DNA of 28,041 nucleotides from JBDHAC01 sp039589195 (GTDB lineage: Bacteria > Gemmatimonadota > Gemmatimonadetes > Palauibacterales > Palauibacteraceae): contig JBDHHV010000082.1 in NCBI GenBank assembly GCA_039589195.1, positions 1-28,041 on the forward strand, in the 5' to 3' direction. Position numbers and translations under genes: made by a program. The notes below the pieces were generated by a model, which was not told the origin of the DNA, did no database searches, and saw only the letters and a list, made by a program, of their open reading frames with translations. Positions within the stretch are counted from its first letter, which is position 1. The number at the start of each line of letters is the position of its first letter. Positions 14,447-21,740 of this stretch are shown piece after piece.

Positions 14447-16015
14447 ATGCAGGGTTCGCTTCGCCCGTCCCGCCGCCGGCTTCTCTCGATCGTCGCGCTG
14501 GGCTCGCTGGTGCCCGCCGGGATCACCGCGCAGGAGCTCGATCAACTCCACGACGCCGCGCTGGGGCTCGTAGACTTCCCCATATCGTGCGACTCGGGCG
14601 TGCAGGCCGATTTCAACCGGGCCGTGGCCCTGCTGCACCACATGCAGTACGTGGAGTCGCGCGCGGCGTTCGAGGGGATCGCGAAGGCCGATCCGTCGTG
14701 CGCGATGGCGCATTGGGGCATCGCGGTGACCCTGTTTCAGCCCCTGTGGCCGGCTCGACCCACGCCCGAGCACCTCATGCGTGGGTGGGAGGAGGTGCAG
14801 AAGGCCGTCGAGCTGCGACCGGGCACCGATCGCGAGCAGGCCTTCGTCGCGGCGGCGTACGCGACGAGTCCGGACGACCTCGAGACGGCTGCCTTCTACG
14901 CCCTCTCGCACATGGCGGCCGGACTGGTGGCGGAGAACAGGATGGATCATCAGGAGACGGCCGCCGAGGTACTCCTCGGTGTGTACGCCAGGGAGCCGAC
15001 GCACCCCGGGGCACTCCACTACACCATTCACGCGAACGACGTCGCGGGTCGGGCCGACGAATCGCTGGACATCGTGCGGAGCTACGATGACATCGCCCCC
15101 AGCGTCCCCCACGCCCTGCACATGCCCACGCACATCTTCGTCCGGCTGGGCGAGTGGCCGGAGGTGATCACGTGGAACCGTCGATCGGCGGACGCCGCGC
15201 TCGAGCTGCCGGCCGGCGACCGGGTGTCCAACCACTATCCCCACGCGATGGACTACCTGCTGTACGCGTACTTGCAACGGGGTGAGGACGAACGAGCCCT
15301 CGCGGCGCTGCGCGAGGTGGTGGACCGGGAGCAGGATTATCAGCAGGAGTTCGCGAGCGCGTTTCACCTGGCGGCGATGCCGGCCCGCTACGCGCTGGAA
15401 CGCCGTGCGTGGGCGGAAGCCGCTCGGGTCACACCGCGAGCACGCGCGTCGGTCGACTGGGATCGGTTCCTGTGGCCCGAGGGTCTCAGCTGGTTCGCGC
15501 GCGGCGTGGGAGCCGCCCGCACGGGAGATCTGGACGAAGCAGCCAGGGCGGACGCCAGAATGCGCGCTCTCCGGGACCAGGCGGAGGGATCCGGGGAGCA
15601 GGCCTTCGCGACCTACATCGAGATCGACCGATTGATCCTGGTGTCGCACATGGCGCAGGTACGCGGTGAGGTCGACGAGGCTCTCGCACTGGCCCGGGCG
15701 GCCGTGGAGTTGGAGGGAGGCATCCAGAAGCACCCCGTCACACCCGGGGCGCTCCTTCCAGCCAACGAGGCCCTCGGCGATCTGCTGATGGAGCTGAAGC
15801 GTCCCGCCGATGCCCTGGTTGCCTACGAAGGCTCGCTAAAGGCGTGGCCGAAGCGCTTCCAAACATTGGTGGGCGCGGCCCGCGCGTCGCGGGCCATTGG
15901 CGACGACGGGCGGGCGCGTGGCTTCTACGCGAGGCTACTCGAGGTGATCGGCGAGGCGAGCTCCGACAGGCCCGAGGTGACCGAGGCGCGGGAGTTCGTG
16001 GCGGGGGCCGGCTAG
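14447..16015 (+). CDS. Exported tetratricopeptide repeat protein with conserved His motifs
   Basis: A 522-residue protein. The N-terminus has SRRRLLSIVALGSLVPAG followed by ITAQ, a Tat- or Sec-like signal peptide with a twin arginine. The rest is alpha-helical with TPR-like helix pairs: VALLHHMQYVESRAAFEGIAKADPS (60-84), CAMAHWGIAVTLFQPLW, and a C-terminal set around PANEALGDLLMELKRPADALVAYEGSL. Two His-rich segments, GALHYTIHANDV (His191, His195) and PHALHMPTHIF (His222, His225, His229), recur in this uncharacterised family and look like a metal site. Compared with my memory of the family, the segment around 137-150 seems some 30 residues short. An AGGAGG ribosome-binding site lies just upstream of ATG 14447. 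The gene is divergent from padR; its 3' end shares the CTAG at 16012-16015 with a convergent gene. Confidence 0.85.
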   Translation: MQGSLRPSRRRLLSIVALGSLVPAGITAQELDQLHDAALGLVDFPISCDSGVQADFNRAVALLHHMQYVESRAAFEGIAKADPSCAMAHWGIAVTLFQPLWPARPTPEHLMRGWEEVQKAVELRPGTDREQAFVAAAYATSPDDLETAAFYALSHMAAGLVAENRMDHQETAAEVLLGVYAREPTHPGALHYTIHANDVAGRADESLDIVRSYDDIAPSVPHALHMPTHIFVRLGEWPEVITWNRRSADAALELPAGDRVSNHYPHAMDYLLYAYLQRGEDERALAALREVVDREQDYQQEFASAFHLAAMPARYALERRAWAEAARVTPRARASVDWDRFLWPEGLSWFARGVGAARTGDLDEAARADARMRALRDQAEGSGEQAFATYIEIDRLILVSHMAQVRGEVDEALALARAAVELEGGIQKHPVTPGALLPANEALGDLLMELKRPADALVAYEGSLKAWPKRFQTLVGAARASRAIGDDGRARGFYARLLEVIGEASSDRPEVTEAREFVAGAG

Positions 16016-16323
16016 TCCTCGGCGATGCGCCCCGCCGGGAGCTCTTCGGGTCTCTTCGACTCGATCAGAGACTCCATGAAGTCCTGGCGCTCGGAGAGAA
16101 TCGTGACCCGCTGATTCACGCTCTCGACCAGATGCCGCACCTCGTGCACCGTCTGCTCCAGGCTCGCGAGCCTGGCGCGGTCCGGGGAGGTCTCCCGCTT
16201 GAGCTTCATCCACTCCTCCATCACTCCGCCCAAACGCCGGCTGATGGGGAAGAGAAGGATGACGCACCCGATGAGAAAGAGCACTATCACCGGTCCGATC
16301 ATCTCGAGGATTTCGGTAGGCAT
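16012..16323 (-). CDS. Small single-pass membrane protein with coiled coil
   Basis: A 103-residue protein. One N-terminal membrane segment (about 8-27, IGPVIVLFLIGCVILLFPIS) is followed by a charged helix with heptad spacing (about 50-85, LASLEQTVHEVRHLVESVNQRV), suggesting a coiled coil facing the cytoplasm. GGAG lies nine bases before ATG 16323. The stop codon shares CTAG with the stop of the convergent TPR gene. The architecture resembles small membrane adaptors such as PspB, but there is no sequence reason to call it that. I do not recognise the family. Confidence 0.75.
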   Translation of the reverse strand: MPTEILEMIGPVIVLFLIGCVILLFPISRRLGGVMEEWMKLKRETSPDRARLASLEQTVHEVRHLVESVNQRVTILSERQDFMESLIESKRPEELPAGRIAED

Positions 16324-16521
16324 CTTGATCGCTCCGCGCGTCGTGGGTCATGCACATGTTGAGGTGATGTCCGACCGGCCATGGGCCCAGGGCCCGCGGA
16401 CCGATCGGATCGAACCCCGGACCCCGAGGATACCTACGGCGTCGTAAGGCGGCCAGTTTCCGCCCCGGGCCGGCTTTGAGGAGGTGACGTTCGCGTCAGC
16501 GGCCGACCAGCCGCCGCGGTA

Positions 16522-17172
16522 TCAAGCGCCGGGCGTGAGCACGTGTCCGAAGATGGCCAGGAAGTGGAACCCGCTTCCGAGGATCACGAGCACGTGCCAT
16601 ACCGCGTGGTGATACGGCAGGCGCTTCGCCCCGAAGAAGATCGTGCCGATCGTGTACGCGAGCCCGCCCGCGGCCAGGAGCAGAAAGCCCTGGGATCCGA
16701 GCGCCGCCATGACGGGGCGAATCGTGAGGATCCCGAGCCATCCCATCAGGAGGTAGATGAGTACGGAAGTGCCTGGGAACCGGAATCGATACCGTAGCTT
16801 GAACAGGATGCCGATCCCCGCCAGCGCCCACACTGCACCGAGGAGCAGCCAACCCGTGCGTCCGCCGAGACCGGCGATCGCCACCGGTGTGTACGACCCG
16901 GCGATCAAGGTGTACACGGCGCAGTGATCGAGCACGCGGAGCCGTTCCTTCCGGGACGCATGGCGTACGCCGTGATACAGGGTCGTGGCCGCATACGAGA
17001 AGACCAGCGTGAAGCCGTACACGACCGCCCCGAACAGGTATTCGAAATGGCCGGCCTGGAGGGCGACCTGCACGAGGATCCCGAGCGCCAGCACGGCCCC
17101 CACCAGACCCACGCCACCCGTGACGCTGTTCACGAGCTCTTCCTGCCACGTCGCCTCGGGCAACGCTCCCAT
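16522..17172 (-). CDS. Hemolysin III / PAQR-family membrane protein
   Basis: A 216-residue protein with seven membrane helices of the YqfA/hemolysin III (PAQR) family. Signature segments: EELVNSVTGGVGLVGA near the N-terminus, TTLYHGVRH (His67), VLDHCAVYTLIAGSYTP (Asp82, His83) and the C-terminal YHHAVWHVLVILGSGFHFLAI (His189, His193, His203). These are the conserved His and Asp residues that form the zinc site in PAQR proteins, so the site looks intact. Despite the name, pore formation is poorly supported; bacterial members are linked to membrane lipid homeostasis. ATG 17172 is chosen by family length. The frame is open much further upstream, but that part is antisense to the SDR gene. A strong hairpin lies in its leader. 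Confidence 0.9.
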   Translation of the reverse strand: MGALPEATWQEELVNSVTGGVGLVGAVLALGILVQVALQAGHFEYLFGAVVYGFTLVFSYAATTLYHGVRHASRKERLRVLDHCAVYTLIAGSYTPVAIAGLGGRTGWLLLGAVWALAGIGILFKLRYRFRFPGTSVLIYLLMGWLGILTIRPVMAALGSQGFLLLAAGGLAYTIGTIFFGAKRLPYHHAVWHVLVILGSGFHFLAIFGHVLTPGA

Positions 17173-17250
17173 GGAGCGCTGGCCCCAGCCCCCGAACTCG
17201 AGTACGCGCTTTCTGATGGTCCCCTCCGTGCATCGGCTTGACGTACAAAG

Positions 17251-17274
17251 CCCCCCGATACTCACTTCGGGGGG
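17251..17274. promoter_or_regulatory. Perfect 8-bp hairpin in the hemolysin III / SDR divergent region
   Basis: CCCCCCGA (17251-17258) pairs perfectly with TCGGGGGG (17267-17274) around the loop TACTCACT. On the minus strand it lies about 80 bases upstream of the hemolysin III start and is followed by CTTTGTACG. This is a strong structure and could be an attenuator, mRNA-stability element or operator. No known riboswitch fold was recognised. Confidence 0.5.
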
Positions 17275-17383
17275 TCCGGGTTCCACCGGATTCCGGGGCC
17301 GCGGGCGCAAGCTCCGTTCCTCCGACGTCCGCGGCCGGCCAACACATGGGCCCCTGACGCCGGCTTCCCGGAACGGAAACGAC

Positions 17384-17455
17384 CGTTCAAGCGAGCGTTC
17401 AAGCGGCCATTCGGGAGATGTCGTGAGATCGACGATTAGGGTCGAGAACGCTTGA
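17384..17455. repeat. Repeated TCAAGCG motifs before the SDR gene
   Basis: CGTTCAAGCG occurs at 17384-17393 and 17396-17405 (12-base period). The reverse complement CGCTTGA lies at 17449-17455, overlapping the TTG start of the SDR gene. Spacing of the two direct copies is about one helical turn, as in tandem operator sites. The function is unknown. Confidence 0.5.
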
Positions 17456-18432
17456 GGGCTCTGGTCACGGGCGCCACCGGGCATGTGGGGGCGAACCTCT
17501 GCCGCCTCCTGGTCGAGCGTGGCGACACCGTCGTGGCGCTTTGCCACACCGAGAGCGACGCCCTGGATGGGGTGGAGCTGGAGCGTGCGGAGGGTGACGT
17601 CCTGAAGGTGGAGACGCTCCGCGCCGCTGTGGACGGGGTCGATGTCGCCTTCCACCTGGCCGCACGAATCTCGATAGACGGCGACCGGGACGGTCAGGTC
17701 CACGCCGTGAACGTCGAGGGCACCCGCAATGTGGTCGCGGCCTGTCTGAGCGCAGGCGTCGATCGCCTGGTCCACTGCAGCTCGTTCCATGCATTCACTC
17801 AGGCGCCGTTCGATGAGGAGTTGACCGAAGAACGCCCTCGGGTCGGTTCGTCCGCGTTTCCCTACGACCGCTCGAAGGTCGCTGGCGAGCGGGAGGTGAT
17901 GGCCGGGATCGAGCGGGGGTTGCCCGCGGTGATCCTCAACCCCACGGCGATCCTTGGCCCGCACGATTACAAGCCGTCGTTGATGGGCGAGGTGCTGCTC
18001 GACCTGTACCATGGCCGGTTGCCGAGCCTCGTCCCCGGGGGCTCGGACTGGGTCGACGTGCGCGATGTGTGCGACGCTGCGGTCTCCGCCCTCGAGCACG
18101 GAACGCCCGGCGAGCGCTATCTGCTTGGCGGCGGCTGGACCACGGTAGGCGAGCTCGCTGCGGTGGCGGAATCGATTACCGGGAGGAAGCGCCCGCGGCT
18201 CACCACCCCGCTGTGGCTGGCGCGCGCGGGCGTTCCGTTCGCGAAGCTCCACAGCCGGTTGACTGGGAGGCGCCCGCTTTACACGCAGGAGTCCCTGGAC
18301 CGCCTCGTCCGCTCGAGCCGTTGCGTGAGCCACGCGAAGGCGACCCGCGACCTGGGCTTCAATCCACGGGCTCTAAGGACGACTCTCGAGGACGCCTACG
18401 CCTGGTTCGCGACTGTCGGCCGGCTCGGCTGA
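17452..18432 (+). CDS. NAD(P)-dependent epimerase/reductase (extended SDR)
   Basis: A 326-residue extended short-chain dehydrogenase/reductase. The Rossmann motif TGATGHVG (6-13) is at the very N-terminus, HLAAR marks the second conserved segment, and the catalytic pair appears as YDRSK (Tyr and Lys) with upstream Ser residues in VHCSSFHAF. Length and pattern match the dihydroflavonol-4-reductase / 3-beta-hydroxysteroid dehydrogenase-like group, which reduce ketones or oxidise sterol 3-OH groups. The start is TTG 17452: the Rossmann strand begins two residues later, leaving little choice, though there is no strong ribosome-binding site. It begins a four-gene run with two membrane reductase-like proteins, so a role in isoprenoid or sterol-like lipid modification is plausible but inferred. 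Confidence 0.88.
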   Translation: MRALVTGATGHVGANLCRLLVERGDTVVALCHTESDALDGVELERAEGDVLKVETLRAAVDGVDVAFHLAARISIDGDRDGQVHAVNVEGTRNVVAACLSAGVDRLVHCSSFHAFTQAPFDEELTEERPRVGSSAFPYDRSKVAGEREVMAGIERGLPAVILNPTAILGPHDYKPSLMGEVLLDLYHGRLPSLVPGGSDWVDVRDVCDAAVSALEHGTPGERYLLGGGWTTVGELAAVAESITGRKRPRLTTPLWLARAGVPFAKLHSRLTGRRPLYTQESLDRLVRSSRCVSHAKATRDLGFNPRALRTTLEDAYAWFATVGRLG

Positions 18433-18440
18433 TCGCCCGC

Positions 18441-19190
18441 ATGCCCTTCACGTCGCTCGTCTACGGCTGGATCCTCGTCGCCGTTCTCACCTTCGTCGTC
18501 CTTCTTCGCATTCGAGCTCCCTACGGGCGGTATGCGAGCGAGGGTCGGGGGCCCTCCATCCCGCACCGCGTGGGCTGGATCGCGATGGAGCTGGTATCGC
18601 CGGTCGCGTTCCTCGTCTTCTTCTTGGCGGGGGGCGGGCTCAAGACCGGGCCGATGTGGCTGTTTGCGGCCCTGTGGTCCGGTCATTACATGAACCGAGC
18701 ATTGATCTATCCTCTGCGGCAGAAGACGCGGGGCAAGCGCATGCCGGTCGCGATCATGGGATCGGCCATGCTGTTCAACGGCGTGAACGGCTTCCTGAAC
18801 GGCCACTACCTGGGCGCGATGGCAACTCCCTACCCGGTAGAGTGGCTCGCCGACTCTCGGTTCGTGGTGGGTGTGAGCCTGTTCGCGGCGGGCGTTCTCA
18901 TGAACTGGCACGCAGACCGGATCCTGCTCAGGCTTCGGCGCCCCGGGGACACCGGCTACCGGGTTCCCGAGGGTGGGCTCTACCGGTGGGTGTCATGCCC
19001 CAACTACCTGGGCGAGATGATCGAGTGGATCGGGTTTGCACTTCTGACGTGGTCGCTCCCGGCAGTCTCGTTCGCCGTGTGGACGGTGGCCAACCTCGCG
19101 CCCCGTGCCCTCGCTCACCACCGCTGGTATCGCGAGCGGTTCCCCGACTATCCGCCCCGGCGGAAAGCGCTCATACCCGGGTTGCTGTGA
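18441..19190 (+). CDS. Steroid 5-alpha-reductase-like membrane protein
   Basis: A 249-residue protein with about six membrane helices that resembles 3-oxo-5-alpha-steroid 4-dehydrogenase (SRD5A1 type). Family features: FNGVNGFLNGHYLG (112-125), NWHADRILLRLRRPGDTGYRVPEGGLY split near 155-180, VSCPNYLGEMIEWIGFALLTW (184-204) and the C-terminal HHRWYRERFPDYPPRRKALIPG. In this family the C-terminal part binds NADPH and the conserved Glu and Tyr residues bind the enone substrate. ATG 18441 is eight bases after the SDR stop, so the two are cotranscribed. Bacterial members may reduce the double bond of an enone in a lipid, sterol or terpenoid; the substrate here is unknown. Confidence 0.87.
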   Translation: MPFTSLVYGWILVAVLTFVVLLRIRAPYGRYASEGRGPSIPHRVGWIAMELVSPVAFLVFFLAGGGLKTGPMWLFAALWSGHYMNRALIYPLRQKTRGKRMPVAIMGSAMLFNGVNGFLNGHYLGAMATPYPVEWLADSRFVVGVSLFAAGVLMNWHADRILLRLRRPGDTGYRVPEGGLYRWVSCPNYLGEMIEWIGFALLTWSLPAVSFAVWTVANLAPRALAHHRWYRERFPDYPPRRKALIPGLL

Positions 19191-19218
19191 GCCCCCGGCC
19201 CAGCCTGTGAGCCCCCGG
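19185..19218 (+). repeat. 14-bp direct repeat at the end of the reductase gene
   Basis: CTGTGAGCCCCCGG occurs at 19185-19198 and again at 19205-19218, a 20-base period. The first copy contains the stop codon of the 5-alpha-reductase-like gene. It could be a slippage product or part of a paired structure; there is no clear function. Confidence 0.6.
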
Positions 19219-19250
19219 TCGGAGATGCGTGTGCACCCCACGAGCGGCCG

Positions 19251-20216
19251 TTGAGCGAGGCGGAACGACTGGGCGTCGATCGCGCGCGGGTGGCGCTGGC
19301 GTATGCCCTCGCGCTGCTCGTGGCGCTGCTGGTCGGGTGGGTGCTGGCCCGTGGCACGTTGGTGACCGCCGATGGCGCGGTCGCCTGGACGACGCACCCG
19401 ATCGCGGTGGCGGCCACCGCGGACATCGCAGCTACGCTGGTCGTGTTCGGATTCAGCTTCGCGCTCGACAACTCCAGCGTGTACGATCCGTACTGGAGCC
19501 TGGCTCCGATCCCGATCGTCGCCTACTGGGCCGTTGCCGGCGCTCCCACCACCGGGTCGGCATCAGAGCCCGTGAACGCCTTCCCGAGCGTCCAGGACCT
19601 CGTACTCGTCCTTCTCGTCCTGATCTGGGGTGTGCGTCTGACCGCGAACTGGGTACGACGCTGGCGGGGACTCACCGACGAGGACTGGCGATATACGGAG
19701 TACCGGCAGAACGTGGGCCGCTCCTACTGGGCGATCAGCCTGGGAGGGTTCCATCTCCTGCCGACCGTCCTCGTACTCCTCGGCTGCGTGCCGGTCTACT
19801 TTGCCCTCGGCGCCGATGCTCGACCGCTCGGACCCCTCGACGCGTTGGCGTTGGGGCTGGCGATGGCCGGGATCTGGCTCGAGTGGACGGCGGACCGAGA
19901 GCTGCGGCGCTTTCTCCGAAACGTTGTCCCCGAAGGAACCTTGCTCACGGCCGGCCCATGGGCGTGGTGTCGCCACCCCAACTACCTTGGTGAGCTTCTG
20001 TTCTGGTGGGGGCTGGCGCTCGCGGGGCTGGGTGCTTCGCCGGGGAACATGGCCTGGTCCGTGGCCGGTGCCGTCGCGATCACCGCCCTGTTCGCCCTTG
20101 TGAGTTTGCCGATGATGGAGCGCCGTCTCGCGAGGAAGCCGGGCTTTGCCGAATACGCGCGCCGCACGCCGCTCTTGTTCCCGCGGCCGTTCCGCACGCC
20201 TCGACCGGAGGTTTGA
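19251..20216 (+). CDS. DUF1295 membrane protein (steroid reductase-like fold)
   Basis: A 321-residue protein with about eight to nine membrane helices. It matches the DUF1295 family, which belongs to the same superfamily as steroid 5-alpha-reductase and ICMT. Typical parts are NSSVYDPYWSLAPIPI (151-166 region of DUF1295 proteins), LTANWVRRWRGLTDEDWRYTEYRQ, GIWLEWTADRELRRF, and the C-terminal cofactor segment WAWCRHPNYLGELLFWWGLAL. The last motif closely resembles CPNYLGE in the previous protein. The start is TTG 19251, with no strong ribosome-binding site; starting later would cut into the first helix. It is 60 bases after the previous gene and followed two bases later by DUF3500. It is probably a second NADPH-dependent reductase or methyltransferase-like membrane enzyme. 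Confidence 0.85.
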   Translation: MSEAERLGVDRARVALAYALALLVALLVGWVLARGTLVTADGAVAWTTHPIAVAATADIAATLVVFGFSFALDNSSVYDPYWSLAPIPIVAYWAVAGAPTTGSASEPVNAFPSVQDLVLVLLVLIWGVRLTANWVRRWRGLTDEDWRYTEYRQNVGRSYWAISLGGFHLLPTVLVLLGCVPVYFALGADARPLGPLDALALGLAMAGIWLEWTADRELRRFLRNVVPEGTLLTAGPWAWCRHPNYLGELLFWWGLALAGLGASPGNMAWSVAGAVAITALFALVSLPMMERRLARKPGFAEYARRTPLLFPRPFRTPRPEV

Positions 20217-20218
20217 GC

Positions 20219-21442
20219 ATGAGAAGCCGTTTCGCCCTCTTCGCCGTCCCGGGTGTTCTGCTCCCGGCGTTGCTCCTCGGATCCGCTGCCCTTCGGACCG
20301 ATCGTCCAGACGCGACCGATGACCAGGATGTCATGGAACGCTTTCGCCGCATGTCGGAGGAGGCGGAGGCGCGCGGCCTGGCCGAGCCTTTCCTCGGTGT
20401 GACGACAAACGGAGAGGTCGCTCCGGGGCTGTTCGGAATCCACTCCACCGGCGTCTCCACCGAGCCCGTGCGCCGGGCGACCGAGGACTTCCTCTCGGCT
20501 CTGACCGAGGAGCAGCTGGAGCGCACCACCTTCGCCGTGGACGACACCGAGTGGCGCAAATGGATGAACCAGCACTTCTACGTGCGGCAGGGGGTCGGCT
20601 TCGACGAGATGAGCGAGGCGCAGCGCGATGCCGCCTTCGATCTGCTGCGAGCATCGCTGAGCGCGAAGGGGCTCAGGCTCACGCGCGATATCATGCGGCT
20701 GAACCATACGCTGGGCGAGCTCAACGATGACAACTTCGTAGAGTACGGGGAGTGGCTCTACTGGATCACCGTCATGGGCGAGCCCTCGTCGACCGAGCCG
20801 TGGGGATGGCAGCTCGATGGCCACCACGTGATCATCAACTACTTCGTCCTGGGCGACCAGGTCGTGATGACACCCCTGTTCGTGGGCTCCGAGCCCGTGA
20901 TCGCCGAGACCGGGAAGTACGCGGGCGTCGCCATCCTCCAGGACGAGCAGGACGCGGGGCTGGCCATGATCCAATCCCTGACCGGCGCGCAGCGTGACCA
21001 GGCGATCGTCGAGGTGTCGAAGACCGCCAACAGCACTCTCGGAGAAGCGTTCAAGGACAACATCGTCCTCGACTTCGCCGGGGCGCCGGTCTCCTCCTTC
21101 TCCGCCGCGCAGAGAGAGCGACTACTCGAGCTGGTCGGACTGTTCGTGGGGAATTTGAGAGAGGGTCACGCGCGGGTTCGTATGGAAGAGGTCGAGCGGC
21201 ACCTCGACGAGACCTGGTTCGCCTGGATCGGGGGCACCGGGCCGGACGCCGTCTTCTACTACCGCATCCACAGCCCCGTCATCCTGATCGAGTTCGACCA
21301 CCAGCGGCCGGTAGGCACCCGTCACCTGTTCCCGGACCGGTCACCCAACCGGCAGCACATCCACGCCGTGGTCCGCACGCCGAACGGCAACGACTACGGG
21401 AAGGACCTCCTGCGGCAGCACTACGAGGCTCACCCTCATTAG
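20219..21442 (+). CDS. Exported DUF3500 protein
   Basis: A 407-residue protein with a Sec-type signal peptide (MRSRFALFAVPGVLLPALLLGSAA split at about 25). The body matches DUF3500: TTNGEVAPGLFGIHSTGVST, the segment WGWQLDGHHVIINYFVLGDQVV, FVGSEPV, and the C-terminal YYRIHSPVILIEFDHQ and NRQHIHAVVRTPNGNDYG. The conserved His residues (DGHH, FDHQ, HIHAV) might bind metal, but no activity is established for the family. ATG 20219 lies two bases after the DUF1295 stop, so both are in the same operon. Its role in the cluster is unknown; an extracytoplasmic enzyme acting on the product of the upstream reductases is one guess. Confidence 0.88.
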   Translation: MRSRFALFAVPGVLLPALLLGSAALRTDRPDATDDQDVMERFRRMSEEAEARGLAEPFLGVTTNGEVAPGLFGIHSTGVSTEPVRRATEDFLSALTEEQLERTTFAVDDTEWRKWMNQHFYVRQGVGFDEMSEAQRDAAFDLLRASLSAKGLRLTRDIMRLNHTLGELNDDNFVEYGEWLYWITVMGEPSSTEPWGWQLDGHHVIINYFVLGDQVVMTPLFVGSEPVIAETGKYAGVAILQDEQDAGLAMIQSLTGAQRDQAIVEVSKTANSTLGEAFKDNIVLDFAGAPVSSFSAAQRERLLELVGLFVGNLREGHARVRMEEVERHLDETWFAWIGGTGPDAVFYYRIHSPVILIEFDHQRPVGTRHLFPDRSPNRQHIHAVVRTPNGNDYGKDLLRQHYEAHPH

Positions 21443-21579
21443 AGCCCAAACGAGGGACTACGGCTGTCGAGCGCGGGCCCGGCCGGGGTCGAGGCGCCCG
21501 CCTACGACGGCAAGGCGAGTGTAAGTGCACCGCCCGCAGCGGCCGCGTTCTTCAGGAAGTCGCGTCGGGCGATCGACAT
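21439..21579 (-). pseudogene. Orphan Tat signal peptide, remnant of a Tat-exported protein gene
   Basis: On the minus strand, AGAGGA lies six bases before ATG (first base 21579). The 25-residue product begins MSIARRDFLKNAAAAGG, a textbook twin-arginine signal (RRDFLK) followed by a hydrophobic Ala/Leu stretch, and ends at TAG 21502-21504. Reading through the stop gives 20 further residues to TAA at 21439-21441. No mature domain follows; the DUF3500 gene ends here on the other strand. This is the front end of a deleted gene. Tat leaders of this form usually precede cofactor-binding enzymes, for example GMC oxidoreductases. A free 25-residue peptide gene is possible but less likely. Confidence 0.7.
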
Positions 21580-21740
21580 GGGATTCCTCTCGCACTCATT
21601 CTCGGTGGCGGGCGTCCTGCATCAGCGTGAAGGTGACGGGACCGCGCCGACGGCGGTAGGGTCTCGTCTTCCGCGGTCCCGCACGTCTAGTTTGGGTCAC
21701 ACCGAACCGCCCTTGGGGACCACGCCGGGTGGAGCCCTCG
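21443..21740. other. Intergenic region with an orphan Tat leader
   Basis: About 300 bases between DUF3500 and the homocysteine methyltransferase start. The minus strand carries the remnant at 21439-21579, listed separately. The remaining 160 bases hold the GGTGGAG ribosome-binding site of the methyltransferase gene and no other recognisable feature. Confidence 0.5.

Noticed and set aside
16407..16420. GATCGAACCCCGG resembles the T-loop of a tRNA on the minus strand
   Set aside because: The flanks do not form a T-stem, and there is no acceptor or anticodon arm.
17173..18333. Long N-terminal extension of the hemolysin III frame
   Set aside because: The extra region is antisense to the SDR gene, has no family similarity, and would make the protein almost three times the family length.
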